Source of the DNA: Termitidicoccus mucosus
Lineage (GTDB): Bacteria; Verrucomicrobiota; Verrucomicrobiia; Opitutales; Opitutaceae
Direction of reading: 5' to 3'
Length of the DNA stretch: 64,000 nucleotides
NCBI RefSeq assembly: GCF_038725785.1
Contig: NZ_CP109796.1
Span: 4,278,001-4,342,000 of the forward strand
Part shown: positions 1-7,804 of the stretch, in pieces
Layout of the letters: every line of letters begins with the position of its first letter
Numbering within the stretch: the first letter of the stretch is position 1
The notes under the pieces: model-generated
Database searches by the model: none
Seen by the model: the letters and a program-made list of their open reading frames with translations, nothing else
What the model was told of the DNA's origin: nothing
Made by a program: the position numbers and the translations under genes

Positions 1-1
1 T

Positions 2-133
2 GTCGAGCACGACGGCGAGATTTACTGGTTCAGCAAATACCCGAAGGACGGCACGATCTGGCTCAACGCCAAGCCGGCGAGGTCCGCGGCGAAAAAGAAA
101 TCCGCCGCCCGCACCCGCGCCAAAAGCAACTGA
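2..133 (+). CDS. C-terminal end of an unidentified protein (5' part outside window)
   Basis: An open frame enters from the left edge and ends at a TGA at 131-133. The visible 43 residues contain a hydrophobic/aromatic stretch (GEIYWFSKYPKDGTIWLN) followed by a basic Lys/Ala/Arg tail. High-GC codon use matches the neighbouring genes. I do not recognise the family from this fragment. The basic tail could contact nucleic acid, but that is a guess from charge only. Confidence 0.5.
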   Translation, partial: VEHDGEIYWFSKYPKDGTIWLNAKPARSAAKKKSAARTRAKSN

Positions 134-159
134 GAACGCGAGGAGCCGCCCAAAAAATT

Positions 160-233
160 AACCGCAAAGAGCACAAGGAGCGCAAAGATTGGAGAATATA
201 GTTTTCTCTGAGTTCCTTGCGTTCTTTGTGGTT
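160..233. repeat. Imperfect inverted repeat with AACCRCAAAG arms
   Basis: The left arm starts AACCGCAAAG at 160 and the right arm ends CTTTGTGGTT at 233. Each arm is about 30 nt, with short A/G-rich or C/T-rich internal repeats. Single-armed relatives occur near 22980 and 36043, so it appears to be a dispersed repeat and not a terminator of the upstream gene. It separates the partial gene at the left edge from rsmD. Confidence 0.6.
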
Positions 234-275
234 ATAAAACCAGACCCTGAACCGCGGCGAAGCCGTCCTTGAATC

Positions 276-905
276 ATGCGCATCACCGGAGGCATCGCCC
301 GCGGCATTCCGCTCGCGGTTCCCAAGGGTGACGCGGTGCGCCCGGCGACGGACGGGATGCGCCAAGCGGTTTTTTCGAGCATCGCGTCGCGCGTGCCCGG
401 CGCGTGGTTTCTCGATCTTTGCGCGGGCAGCGGCGCCTACGGCCTCGAGGCCGTGAGCCGCGGCGCGGCGGGCGGCGTGTTCGTGGAAAAAAACGCGAAG
501 GCCGCCGCCTGCCTGCGGCGCAACATCGAGGCCGTCGCCCAAAGCGCCGCTGCCGGCTCTTCCGGGAGCGCGGGCATTCCTGCCCGCGACACCGCTCCTC
601 ACGCTATCGCCGCCCGCCTCGCCATCGCGCAAACCGACGCGCTCACTTGGACACCCGCGCCCGGCGCGCCGCCGCCCGATCTGGTTTTTATCGATCCTCC
701 CTACGAAATCATCCCGGAATTTGCCCCGCGCATCTTCGCGATGCTGGCCGCGCTCCTCGCGCCGCATCCCGATCCCGTGATCATCTTCGAGATGCCCGGC
801 GAGCTCACCCTCGCCGCGCCCGCCGGCTGGGAATGCGCCAAACGCCTCGGCAAAGGTGCCCGCCAGCCCACTGCGGCGTTTTATAAAAAGAGCGCGGCCA
901 TGTAG
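276..905 (+). CDS. rsmD: 16S rRNA (guanine(966)-N(2))-methyltransferase RsmD
   Basis: A SAM-dependent class I methyltransferase that methylates G966 of 16S rRNA during 30S assembly. The N-terminus MRITGGIARG and the following 'RPATDGMRQAVFSSI' segment are typical of the family. The SAM-binding motif is FLDLCAGSGAYGLEAVSRG (residues about 46-64) and the catalytic N-methyltransferase motif is IDPPY. The 209 residues slightly exceed the usual 180-200. The excess lies at about residues 90-115, where the DNA carries an 18-bp palindrome (570-587) that recurs at 16963 and 20969, so this stretch looks like a repeat inserted in frame. ATG at 276 is the only start that keeps the conserved N-terminus. 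Confidence 0.93.
   Translation: MRITGGIARGIPLAVPKGDAVRPATDGMRQAVFSSIASRVPGAWFLDLCAGSGAYGLEAVSRGAAGGVFVEKNAKAAACLRRNIEAVAQSAAAGSSGSAGIPARDTAPHAIAARLAIAQTDALTWTPAPGAPPPDLVFIDPPYEIIPEFAPRIFAMLAALLAPHPDPVIIFEMPGELTLAAPAGWECAKRLGKGARQPTAAFYKKSAAM
570..587. repeat. 18-bp palindromic repeat inside rsmD
   Basis: GCGGGCATTCCTGCCCGC. Its reverse complement occurs at 16963-16980 and 20969-20986. Here it is translated as part of an extra peptide in RsmD. Confidence 0.7.
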
Positions 906-942
906 GAGTCCCGCAAGCGAGGCTCCATTTCGTATTCTAGAA

Positions 943-1101
943 CAATTTTCGTTTATTCTGTCGCAAATAAACAGCGGCCCCGTAGGGCCTGACCTTGCGT
1001 CAGGCCGCGATGTTTCCAGTGCGCAACGCGGCTCCTTCATCCATGCCATCCCGGCTCGACGCAAGGTCGAGCCCTACATGCGACAGAATAAACGAAAATT
1101 G
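943..1101. mobile_element. MITE-like element with perfect 23-bp terminal inverted repeats
   Basis: Positions 943-965 and 1079-1101 are exact reverse complements (23 bp), starting CAATTTTCGT. Between them are two GC hairpins (about 987-1006 and 1053-1073) whose loops, CTTGC and GCAAG, are complementary, so the whole 159 bp folds as one palindrome. It encodes no protein. It lies between the convergent ends of rsmD and the oxidoreductase gene, where it could also act as a transcription barrier. The size and terminal repeats fit a non-autonomous transposable element. No target duplication was confirmed. Confidence 0.7.
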
Positions 1102-1120
1102 CTCTATTATATCCAAAACC

Positions 1121-2143
1121 TCAATACGCCACCCCGGCCGCGCTTCGCCAGCGGTCGAGCGTGTCGAGGTTGCCGAGCGTGTCGGCCCAGCTCATCGGCG
1201 CGGCCTCCACGCGGCCGGCGGCGATCGCCTCCGCCACCACGTCGGCCTCCAGCGCGTATTCGTCGCCGGCAAAGGGCAGCACGATCTCCTCCGGCGCCGC
1301 CGCGCCCTCGCGGTGCAGCCAGATGCGCGCGTCGGCGTCGCCGTTGCGCGTCGGCTTCCACGGCCACGGCACATGCAGCCAGCCTTTTGTGCCGTAGATG
1401 CGCGCGCTGTTGTCCTGTTGCAGGCCGATTCCGGCCGACACCTGCGCGATCATCCCGGTCTCGAACCGCAGCGTCGCCGCCGTGTAAACATCCACGCCTG
1501 TCTCCGGGTGCGCCAGCCCCGCGCCCGTCACCTCCACCGGGTCGAGAAACGCCTTTCCCGCCGCCGCGCCCGCGACGAGGCGCGACAACGACACCGGGTA
1601 GCAGCCCACGTCGAGGATGCCGCCGCCGCCCAGCTCCCGCGCCCACAGGCGCGACTTCGGATCGAAGGGCCGGTTGATGCCGAACGCCGCCTGCACCAGC
1701 CCCACGCGGCCCAGCGCGCCGTCGCGCACCAGTTCCGCGATCTTCAAGGTCTGCGCGTGGCAGCGATACATGAACGCCTCCATCAGGAACACGCCGTGCC
1801 GCCGCGCCGCGTCGATCATCCGCGCGCCCTCCGCGCGGCTCATGCCGAGCGGTTTTTCGCAGAGGATGTGCTTGCCCGCCTCCGCCGCCTTCAGCACCCA
1901 TTCGAGATGCCCCGGGTGCGGCGTGGCGACATACACCGCGGCCACCTCCGGGTCGGCCAGCAGCGCCTCGTAGCTGCCATGCGCGCGCGGGATGCGGTGC
2001 TCGCCCGCGAAGCGCCGCGCCGATTCCTCCGTCCGGCTCCCGGCCGCCACCACCACGCCCGTGCGCGACGCCGCCACGCCCAAGGCGAATTTTTTGGCGA
2101 TGCCGCCCGTCGCGAGAATGCCCCATTTCAGTTTTGGTTTCAT
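1121..2143 (-). CDS. Gfo/Idh/MocA-family NAD(P)-dependent oxidoreductase
   Basis: A 340-residue cytoplasmic dehydrogenase of the glucose-fructose oxidoreductase / inositol dehydrogenase family, which oxidises or reduces sugar-type substrates. The start at 2143 gives KLKWGILATGGIAKKFALGV, a Rossmann dinucleotide site at residues 4-20. The family EKP motif appears in 'CEKPLGMSRAEGARM' (about residue 95). The C-terminal half has the usual 'GGGILDVGCYPVSL' dimer and substrate region. A longer frame extends to 2203, but the extra residues resemble no family N-terminus. The substrate is unknown. Context fits carbohydrate metabolism without specifying it. Confidence 0.85.
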   Translation of the reverse strand: MKPKLKWGILATGGIAKKFALGVAASRTGVVVAAGSRTEESARRFAGEHRIPRAHGSYEALLADPEVAAVYVATPHPGHLEWVLKAAEAGKHILCEKPLGMSRAEGARMIDAARRHGVFLMEAFMYRCHAQTLKIAELVRDGALGRVGLVQAAFGINRPFDPKSRLWARELGGGGILDVGCYPVSLSRLVAGAAAGKAFLDPVEVTGAGLAHPETGVDVYTAATLRFETGMIAQVSAGIGLQQDNSARIYGTKGWLHVPWPWKPTRNGDADARIWLHREGAAAPEEIVLPFAGDEYALEADVVAEAIAAGRVEAAPMSWADTLGNLDTLDRWRSAAGVAY

Positions 2144-2210
2144 ACGGCGACTACACGGGAAAGTTTCGTGTTTTGAAAACACAAATCCCAAAAGGCGCGG
2201 CACGGGGTGT

Positions 2211-2341
2211 AACTCAAAGTGGTGTCACTCCCTCTTTCTTCTTTCCTCTTTATCTTTCTCTTTCGTCAGGAACGGGCAGGGAGAAAGAGGAAAGATAAAG
2301 AATAAAGAGGAAAGATTCCGGCGGTGACATCACTTTGAGTT
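2211..2341. mobile_element. MITE-like palindrome with pyrimidine/purine repeat arms
   Basis: The outer arms 2211-2227 and 2325-2341 (AACTCAAAGTG... and its complement) match over 17 bp with one mismatch. Inside, a C/T-rich arm made of short CTTTCTC-like units pairs with a G/A-rich arm, around a GC-rich loop near 2265-2280. Related hairpins without the outer arms occur at 39747-39821 and 42753-42835. Confidence 0.6.
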
Positions 2342-2471
2342 GCACCCGCGACACGGACGCGACAGCGACTGGGAGCGCCGGCATCCTGCCGGCATTGGCG
2401 GCGCGAAGCGCCGAGGCATGGGCGTTCCCGCCCATGCCTCGCCATCCTGCGCGCGATATCAGTTGTTAACC

Positions 2472-2502
2472 GGGATTTGGATTTTTTTGGGATTTGGAAT
2501 TT
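2472..2502. repeat. GGGATTT-type heptamer array (four units, 3-nt slip)
   Basis: Units are GGGATTT, GGATTTT, then a TTT spacer, GGGATTT and GGAATTT. The same family appears as four contiguous units upstream of recA (49656-49683). In both places a GGGATTTCC or GAGATTTCC follows about 10 nt later. Confidence 0.6.
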
Positions 2503-2569
2503 CAAAACACGGGATTTCCGTTTTCCCTCGCTGCTCCCGCCGACAAAAACGGCGGGCCGCAGAACCATC

Positions 2570-3745
2570 ATGATACCGCGAAAATTTGATTTCGACACTG
2601 TCTGGCCGCGAGCGGGAACCGACTCGCAAAAGTGGCAGAAATACGCCGGCCGGGACATCCTGCCCATGTGGGTGGCCGACATGGACTTCCAGTCGCCGCC
2701 CGCGGTGCTCGAAGCGCTTTACCTCCGTGCCTCGCACGGCATCTTCGGCTACGCCCGCCCCACCAAGGCCGAGGTCGAGGCGGTGGTGCAGTCCATGCAG
2801 TCCCGCTATGCGTGGCGCATCGACCCCGCGTGGATCGTCTGGCTGCCCGGCCTCGTCGTCGGCCTCAATCTCGCCGCCCAGGCTTTCGCGCAGCCCGGCG
2901 ACCAGGTCGTCTGCAACACGCCCGTCTATCCCCCGTTTCTCACCGCGCCGCGCAACTCCGGACGCGAGGCGCTGGCCGTCCCGCTCGCCTATGACTCGGC
3001 CGCGCGCCGCTGGTCGATTGATTTCGACGCCCTCGCCGCCGCCGTCACCCCGCGCACCAAGCTCTATTTCCTCTGCAACCCGCACAATCCCGTCGCGCGC
3101 GTCTTCGACCGCGACGAACTCCTCCGGCTCGCCGCCTTCTGCCTCGAGCATCGCATCCTCCTTTGCTCCGACGAGATTCACTGCGACCTCATCCTCAACG
3201 AGTCCCGCCGGCACACGCCGGTCGCCTCGCTCGACGACGAGATCGCCGCCGGCACCATCACGCTCATGGCGCCGAGCAAGACCTACAACATTCCCGGCCT
3301 GGGCACCTCGTTCGCCATCATCAGCGACCCGAAACTCCGCGCCGCCTTTGTGCGCGCCTCCGCGGGGATCGTGGCCGAGGTCAATGCGTTCGGCTACGCG
3401 GCCTGCGCGGCCGCCTACCGGCACTGCGAACCGTGGCGCCGCACCTTGATCGGCTACCTGCGCGCCAACCGCGACCTCCTCGTCCGTCACGTCGAGCGGG
3501 ATCTTCCCGGTGTGACCATCGACGCGCCCATCGAGGCCACCTATCTCGGCTGGCTCAACGTCGGCGCGCTCGGGCTGAAGGACCCGGTCGGGCATTTCGA
3601 GCAGCACGGCGTCGGTTTGAGCGAAGGCGCGTATTTCGGCACCCCGCCCGGCCAAAACGTCCGCATCAATTTCGGCTGTCCCCGCTCCACGCTGGAGGAA
3701 GGCCTGCGCCGCCTGAAAGCCGGCATCCTCGCCGCGGGAAAATAA
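2570..3745 (+). CDS. PatB/MalY-type PLP-dependent aminotransferase / cystathionine beta-lyase
   Basis: A 391-residue fold-type I PLP enzyme. PatB and MalY proteins cleave C-S bonds of cystathionine-like substrates or act as aminotransferases. The N-terminus FDFDTVWPRAGTDSQKW and 'LPMWVADMDFQSPPAV' are hallmarks of the subfamily. 'CNPHNPVAR' binds the cofactor carboxylate, 'SDEIHCDLI' supplies the pyridine-nitrogen aspartate, and the Schiff-base lysine is in 'APSKTYNIPGL'. A longer frame from 2477 runs through the heptamer repeat, so ATG 2570 is preferred. No neighbour fixes the substrate. Confidence 0.88.
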   Translation: MIPRKFDFDTVWPRAGTDSQKWQKYAGRDILPMWVADMDFQSPPAVLEALYLRASHGIFGYARPTKAEVEAVVQSMQSRYAWRIDPAWIVWLPGLVVGLNLAAQAFAQPGDQVVCNTPVYPPFLTAPRNSGREALAVPLAYDSAARRWSIDFDALAAAVTPRTKLYFLCNPHNPVARVFDRDELLRLAAFCLEHRILLCSDEIHCDLILNESRRHTPVASLDDEIAAGTITLMAPSKTYNIPGLGTSFAIISDPKLRAAFVRASAGIVAEVNAFGYAACAAAYRHCEPWRRTLIGYLRANRDLLVRHVERDLPGVTIDAPIEATYLGWLNVGALGLKDPVGHFEQHGVGLSEGAYFGTPPGQNVRINFGCPRSTLEEGLRRLKAGILAAGK

Positions 3746-3789
3746 CCCGGACAGACGGCGCGTGGGGCGGCGCAGGCGTAGCGTAGCGC

Positions 3790-3896
3790 AGGCATCCTTG
3801 CCTGCCGTCGTTATTTTATCGCGCGAAGCGCTCATTTGTTTCTTGGAGGGTCAGCGGCGCTTCGCGCCTTCGGTTTCGACGGCAGGCAGGATGCCT
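3790..3896. repeat. Extragenic palindrome next to the IS110 element
   Basis: Outer arms of about 20 nt differ by a single inserted T. An inner GCGCGAAGCGC/GGCGCTTCGCGC pair extends the fold. The IS110-type leader begins immediately after it. IS110 relatives are known to target palindromic repeats in other bacteria, so this may be its target site. Confidence 0.55.
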
Positions 3897-4110
3897 TATA
3901 GGACACTGGCCAAGACAGGCGCAGTCCTATAACGAAGCCGGTCTTGGCCAGAGGTTCGGGGAGGGGCGTCCTGCAGGACGCCCCTCCCCTGTCCGCCGAA
4001 AGTCTGATGGGATGCCATGAGCCCTGGAGCTCGCAGCGCAGCGACAGACCCGGCGGGCACCGCTGGCAGCAACTCGAACCGTTGTCTGCGCCCTTGAGCG
4101 CGTCTCGATA
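3897..4110 (+). ncRNA. Candidate IS110 bridge-RNA region
   Basis: TATAGGAC (3897) pairs with GTCCTATA (3924), and CTGGCCAAGAC (3906) pairs with GTCTTGGCCAG (3941). These two pairs interlock like a pseudoknot. They are followed by a strong hairpin at 3958-3989. The position between the element's left end and the transposase fits the guide RNA of IS110-group transposons. Boundaries and transcription are inferred. Confidence 0.35.
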
Positions 4111-4125
4111 AGAAGGAGTCCTGCC

Positions 4126-5053
4126 ATGCCAAACCAATATAAACACATTGGCGTTGATCTCGCCAAGTCCAGTTTCGTCGCGGACCTGCCCAAGGACGTG
4201 ACGAGCTTCGCGCAGAGTCCTGCGGGCCTGCTGCGTTTCCTCTCGCAATTGCCCGCCCGCGCGTGGGTCGTGTGCGAGGCCACCGGCGGCTATGAAAGAG
4301 CCCTCGCGCGCGCCTGCCACCAGGCCGGCGTGCGCGTGAGCGTGGTCAACCCCAGGCGCGTGCGCGAGTTCGCCAGGTCCTAGGGCATCCTGGCCAAGAC
4401 CGACCGCATCGACGCGCGCCTGCTCAGCCTGTTCGCGCGCAAAACCGAAAAACTGCGCGCCAGCCGCGCGCCCGTCCCAGCCGAGGCGGTGCTGCGCGAA
4501 CTGCTCCAGGCGCGCGAGGCCCTGGTCGAGGCGCTCGAAGACGCCAACGGCCGAGCACGCCACCGGCCTGCCCCTGCTCGAAGGCCTGACCGCCGCGCGC
4601 CGCGCCCTGCTGGAGCGGCACATCAAGCAGATCGGCGCCGAGATGGAACGCGTGATTGCCGCCGACCGCGACCTGGCGGACCGCGCCGCACGCTGCGCCC
4701 AGGTCCAGGGCGTCGGCCCGGTCACCACCGCCGCCGTGCTCGCCCTCATGCCCGAGCTCGGCTCGCTCGAAAAGCGCCAGGCCGCCGCCCTGCTCGGCGT
4801 CGCACCCCTCCCCAACCAAAGCGGCACTTGCGACAAATCCCGCCACATCGAGGGCGGACGCCACCGCCTGCGCAAAACCGTCTACATGGCCGCACTGAGC
4901 GCCGCCCGCCACAACCCCGTTCTCTGCGCCTTCTACCAGCGCCTCCGCGCACGCGGCAAACCCGTCAAAGTCGCTCTCTCCGCCCTCATGCGCAAACTCA
5001 TCGAACTGCTCTATCTTCTCCTCAAATATCCTAACTCTTCTCTTGCGCGTTGA
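4126..5053 (+). pseudogene. IS110-family transposase, broken by a stop codon and a frameshift
   Basis: The first segment has the DEDD-type N-terminal domain (HIGVDLAKSSF, then VVCEATGGYE). It runs into an in-frame TAG at 4381 just before the conserved 'GILAKTDRIDARLL', where relatives have a sense codon. A +1 shift near 4545-4550 follows; frame 2 then continues with 'AEHATGLPLLEG' and the C-terminal transposase_20 region ('VQGVGPVTTAAVLALMPELG', 'ALLGVAPLPNQSG') to the stop at 5053. A good ribosome site (AAGGAG, 4113-4118) precedes ATG 4126. Intact length would be about 308 residues. Two lesions make it inactive in cis. Confidence 0.88.
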
Positions 5054-5128
5054 TCACCGTTGCTGCGCTACGGGTGGCGCACCGGCAGTCCCGGTGGCGC
5101 GCACATCTTTTTACCCGGCAGGTCTTGC

Positions 5129-7768
5129 CTAATGCTCAATGGTGATCTGGTCCACGACCACACTGGCATCGATGCCGTGGAGGCGGACCGTCCGGGCGGT
5201 GGCGGGGAGCGGCACGGAAATCGTGCGGCGGTTGGCCAGGACGCCTTGGGCCCAGGCGGGGCCGCCGTCGTCAATGTCGAGGGTGAGCAGTTGCGGCGGG
5301 GCGCCGTCGATGGAGAGCGCGAGCCGGAGCTGCCCGCCGCCGTCGATGGCATGTGTAGGTAAAATATGAATACGCAGGAAAAGCGGTTTTCCGGCGGCGC
5401 GGGTTTCGAGGTCGGCGGGAAGCTCGTAGAGAAGCGCGGGGGCGTCGGTCGCGGCGCGGTCGGACGGGATGGCGGCGGCGGTCACCGGCTCGATGACGTG
5501 GACGGTGCCCGCGCGTCCGAGACCGTTGACCGGCACCCAGCGGCTGGCCGCGCCGGGCGCGGCCCCGGAGAGGCGCGGCACGGCCACGGGATCGGCGGGG
5601 CGCGGCGGGAGCGGAGTCTGAAAGGCGGGCACGCGCCAGGGCGCGATGCGCATGCTTTTCCAGTCGCCGTCGGCGGGTTCGAGTTGCATCAGGCGGTTCC
5701 ACTTTCCGCCGGCGATTTGGGTGTTGTAGCGGCGGGTGAGGCGGGCGAGCTGCACGTTGAGCACGTCGCCGAGGTAGCCGAGTTTTTGCAGCGTGGCATC
5801 GTCGCCGCCGAGTCCCTTCAACGCGGCCTCCTCGCCCGCGAGGTAGCGGTTGTTGGCGAGGATGGAGCCTTGCACGGGATAATCGACGAGCTGGTAAAAG
5901 GCGTCCTGCTTGTGCGCGGGGATGCGGTGGCGCAGGCCGGCGAGCAGTTCCTGCATGGTGAGCGCGGCGGCGCGGCGGCGTTCGAGGCCGGTGGGCGCGA
6001 GGTCGGAGGGACGCGGCTTCTCGCGCGGGAGCCACCATTGGAGATGCTCGGGTTTCCGTTCGTAGTTGAATTGGTAATACATTTCCATGACGCGCGCGAT
6101 GTCGGGCGCGGCCTCGGCGCCGAATTCGCGCGCGGCCCATTCGGGCCAAAACCGGTCGAGATTTTCGCGGCGCCAGCGGCGGATGTCCCAGGCCATTTGC
6201 AGGAAGAACTCGGTGCAGGCCTCGGCGGGCTTGATGTCGCCGACGTTGACGATCCAGATGCGGTCCGCGCCGTGGGCGTGGGCCTTGTTCATTTCCTCCC
6301 AGATGAGCGCGGGCGGCGTGGTGCAGAGCCAGAGATAGGCGAGCGGCCGTCCGAGGTAGGAGATGTGGTAGTAGATGCCGAAACCGCCGGGATGGGACGA
6401 ACGCGGAGTTCGGAATGCGGAATGCGGAGTTTCGGCGGACGGCGCGGCGCTGTCCGCTCTTGTTACTTGCAACTTGTCACTTGCCACTTGCCCGCCGCCA
6501 GCGGCGGCGGGCGGCGGAAGATTGCGGATGTAGCCGAAGTTGTCGTCGGGAAACAGGATCGTCACGTCGTCGGGGACGCGCAGGCCCTGGCGGTAGAGGC
6601 CGAGGACTTCCTTGTAGGCGCAGAACATCTGCGGGATGCGCTCGACGGCGGTGTCCGGGATGTGCCTGGCGAGGAGCGCGCGCTGGTCGGCGAAGATTTG
6701 CTCCAGCGCGGCGATGCGTTCGGCGTCGGTTTTCGGGCCGACCATGCCGCTGTCGTGGATGCCGCGCATGCCGAGGGTGTAGATGTTTTCGTAGCGGGCG
6801 TTGGTCGCGACGCGCTCGTCCCAGTAGCGGAGCACGCCGTCGCGGTTGGCGGTGTAATTGTAGTCGGCGGCGGGCGCGGTCCACTCGGTGACGTTGTTGC
6901 GGAGCATGGGCTCGGCGTGCGAGGTGCCCATGACGATGGCGTAGTCGTCGGCGAGGGCGGCGCTGGCGGGATTGCTGTTGAAGGCGGGCGAGCATTTGTG
7001 CATCGCGGGCCAGAGCGTGTTGGCCTTCAGGCGGAGCAGCAGCTCGAAGACGCGGGCGTAGGTTTTCGGGCCGATGCCGCCATGCTCCGGCTCGAAGGTG
7101 TTCGCCGCCCACGGCTGGAGCCCCCAGTCCTCGTCGTTGATGAAGATGCCGCGGTATTTGACCGAGGGCGGCCCGAAAACGCGCGCGCCGGCGGGAAGCG
7201 TGTATTCGGTTTTTGGCGACGGGGCGACGTCGGCCCACCAGTGCCAGGGCGACACGCCGATCATCTGCGAGAGCTCGTAAACGCCAAACGCCGTCCCGCG
7301 CCGGTCGCTGCCGGCGATGACGAGGGCGCGCGCGATGCTGGAGCCGGGAAAAGGGTCGTCGACCACGGTGATGAGAAACGTTTCCCACTGCCCGCGCAGC
7401 GGCGCGATGTCGGCGGCGGCAAGTTTGCCGGAGGAAACCAGCGCATCGATGAGCGGGCTGCGGCCCAGCGTGCCGATGAGGACGGCGGCGGGGGAAAAAC
7501 CGGGGGCTGAAGGCTGAAAATCGAACGAAGGGGGAAGCGCGGCGAATGCGGGCTCACGTCCGGAGATGCGCCCGATGTCGGCGGCAAGATCACGGGCGGC
7601 GATGGCGACGACCTTATGATCTGTATCTGAAAACAGGATACCCGCCGCGCCCTCCGGCGAGAAAAGGGTGAACCCGGCGCGGGCGGAATCATCCGCGCGG
7701 GAAACGCACGCCGCGAGGCAAAGGGCCGCGAGCGCGATCAAGGCATGACGGAATGAGGCAGATGGCAT
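5129..7768 (-). CDS. Glycoside hydrolase family 115 protein (xylan alpha-1,2-glucuronidase type)
   Basis: An 879-residue secreted enzyme. GH115 members remove (4-O-methyl-)glucuronic acid from glucuronoxylan. The start at 7768 gives a signal peptide with a possible lipobox (LAALCLAACVSR). The alpha-glucuronidase-like N-terminal domain is followed by the GH115 core, with segments typical of the family: 'VKYRGIFINDEDWGLQPW', 'MHKCSPAFNSNP', 'GTSHAEPMLRNN', 'GMRGIHDSGM', 'FPDDNFGYIRNLP'. Residues about 416-458 look inserted: the DNA there has two four-unit heptamer arrays and a GC palindrome, and the protein resumes at 'GGFGIYYHISYLG'. The C-terminal beta-rich domain is complete. A GH43-like gene lies directly upstream (36 bp), suggesting a xylan-related operon. 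Confidence 0.88.
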   Translation of the reverse strand: MPSASFRHALIALAALCLAACVSRADDSARAGFTLFSPEGAAGILFSDTDHKVVAIAARDLAADIGRISGREPAFAALPPSFDFQPSAPGFSPAAVLIGTLGRSPLIDALVSSGKLAAADIAPLRGQWETFLITVVDDPFPGSSIARALVIAGSDRRGTAFGVYELSQMIGVSPWHWWADVAPSPKTEYTLPAGARVFGPPSVKYRGIFINDEDWGLQPWAANTFEPEHGGIGPKTYARVFELLLRLKANTLWPAMHKCSPAFNSNPASAALADDYAIVMGTSHAEPMLRNNVTEWTAPAADYNYTANRDGVLRYWDERVATNARYENIYTLGMRGIHDSGMVGPKTDAERIAALEQIFADQRALLARHIPDTAVERIPQMFCAYKEVLGLYRQGLRVPDDVTILFPDDNFGYIRNLPPPAAAGGGQVASDKLQVTRADSAAPSAETPHSAFRTPRSSHPGGFGIYYHISYLGRPLAYLWLCTTPPALIWEEMNKAHAHGADRIWIVNVGDIKPAEACTEFFLQMAWDIRRWRRENLDRFWPEWAAREFGAEAAPDIARVMEMYYQFNYERKPEHLQWWLPREKPRPSDLAPTGLERRRAAALTMQELLAGLRHRIPAHKQDAFYQLVDYPVQGSILANNRYLAGEEAALKGLGGDDATLQKLGYLGDVLNVQLARLTRRYNTQIAGGKWNRLMQLEPADGDWKSMRIAPWRVPAFQTPLPPRPADPVAVPRLSGAAPGAASRWVPVNGLGRAGTVHVIEPVTAAAIPSDRAATDAPALLYELPADLETRAAGKPLFLRIHILPTHAIDGGGQLRLALSIDGAPPQLLTLDIDDGGPAWAQGVLANRRTISVPLPATARTVRLHGIDASVVVDQITIEH
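6403..6430. repeat. Heptamer array GCGGAAT x4 inside the GH115 gene
   Basis: Four contiguous 7-nt units: GCGGAGT, TCGGAAT, GCGGAAT, GCGGAGT. A relative with the same unit lies in mnmG at 35142-35169. Confidence 0.75.
6466..6493. repeat. Heptamer array CTTGYCA x4 inside the GH115 gene
   Basis: Units CTTGCAA, CTTGTCA, CTTGCCA, CTTGCCC, followed at once by a GC-rich palindrome (about 6490-6517). The same array-plus-palindrome arrangement lies in mnmE at 36803-36850. Confidence 0.75.
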
Positions 7769-7804
7769 GAAAGAGATAGTAGGCGTTGGCCGCTGGCGGC
7801 GCAA

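Larger units (their letters stand above)
2144..2569. other. 426-bp intergenic region filled with repeats
   Basis: No gene is visible. It holds the 131-bp palindromic element (2211-2341), a short hairpin built on CCGGCATCCTGCCGG (about 2378-2394), a second one around 2413-2442, and a GGGATTT-type heptamer array (2472-2502). The divergent promoters for the oxidoreductase gene and the PatB-like gene must lie here, but no clear -35/-10 pair could be picked. Confidence 0.6.
3746..4125. other. 380-bp non-coding region: palindrome followed by IS110 leader
   Basis: The first part (3790-3896) is an imperfect palindrome: AGGCATCCTTGCCTGCCGTC at 3790 pairs with a near-identical complement ending at 3896. 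The rest (about 3897-4125) is the highly structured leader of the IS110-type element. No protein-coding gene is apparent. Confidence 0.6.
3897..5053 (+). mobile_element. IS110-family insertion sequence, decayed
   Basis: It comprises a non-coding leader of about 230 bp and a broken transposase gene. The left end is placed at the first repeat of the leader because no obvious terminal repeats exist, as usual for this family. The right end is set to the transposase stop and may extend some tens of bases. The leader contains interleaved inverted repeats (3897-3904 with 3924-3931; 3906-3916 with 3941-3951) and a perfect 32-bp palindrome at 3958-3989. IS110-group elements carry a structured guide ('bridge') RNA in this position, so the leader is a candidate for it. 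Confidence 0.7.
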
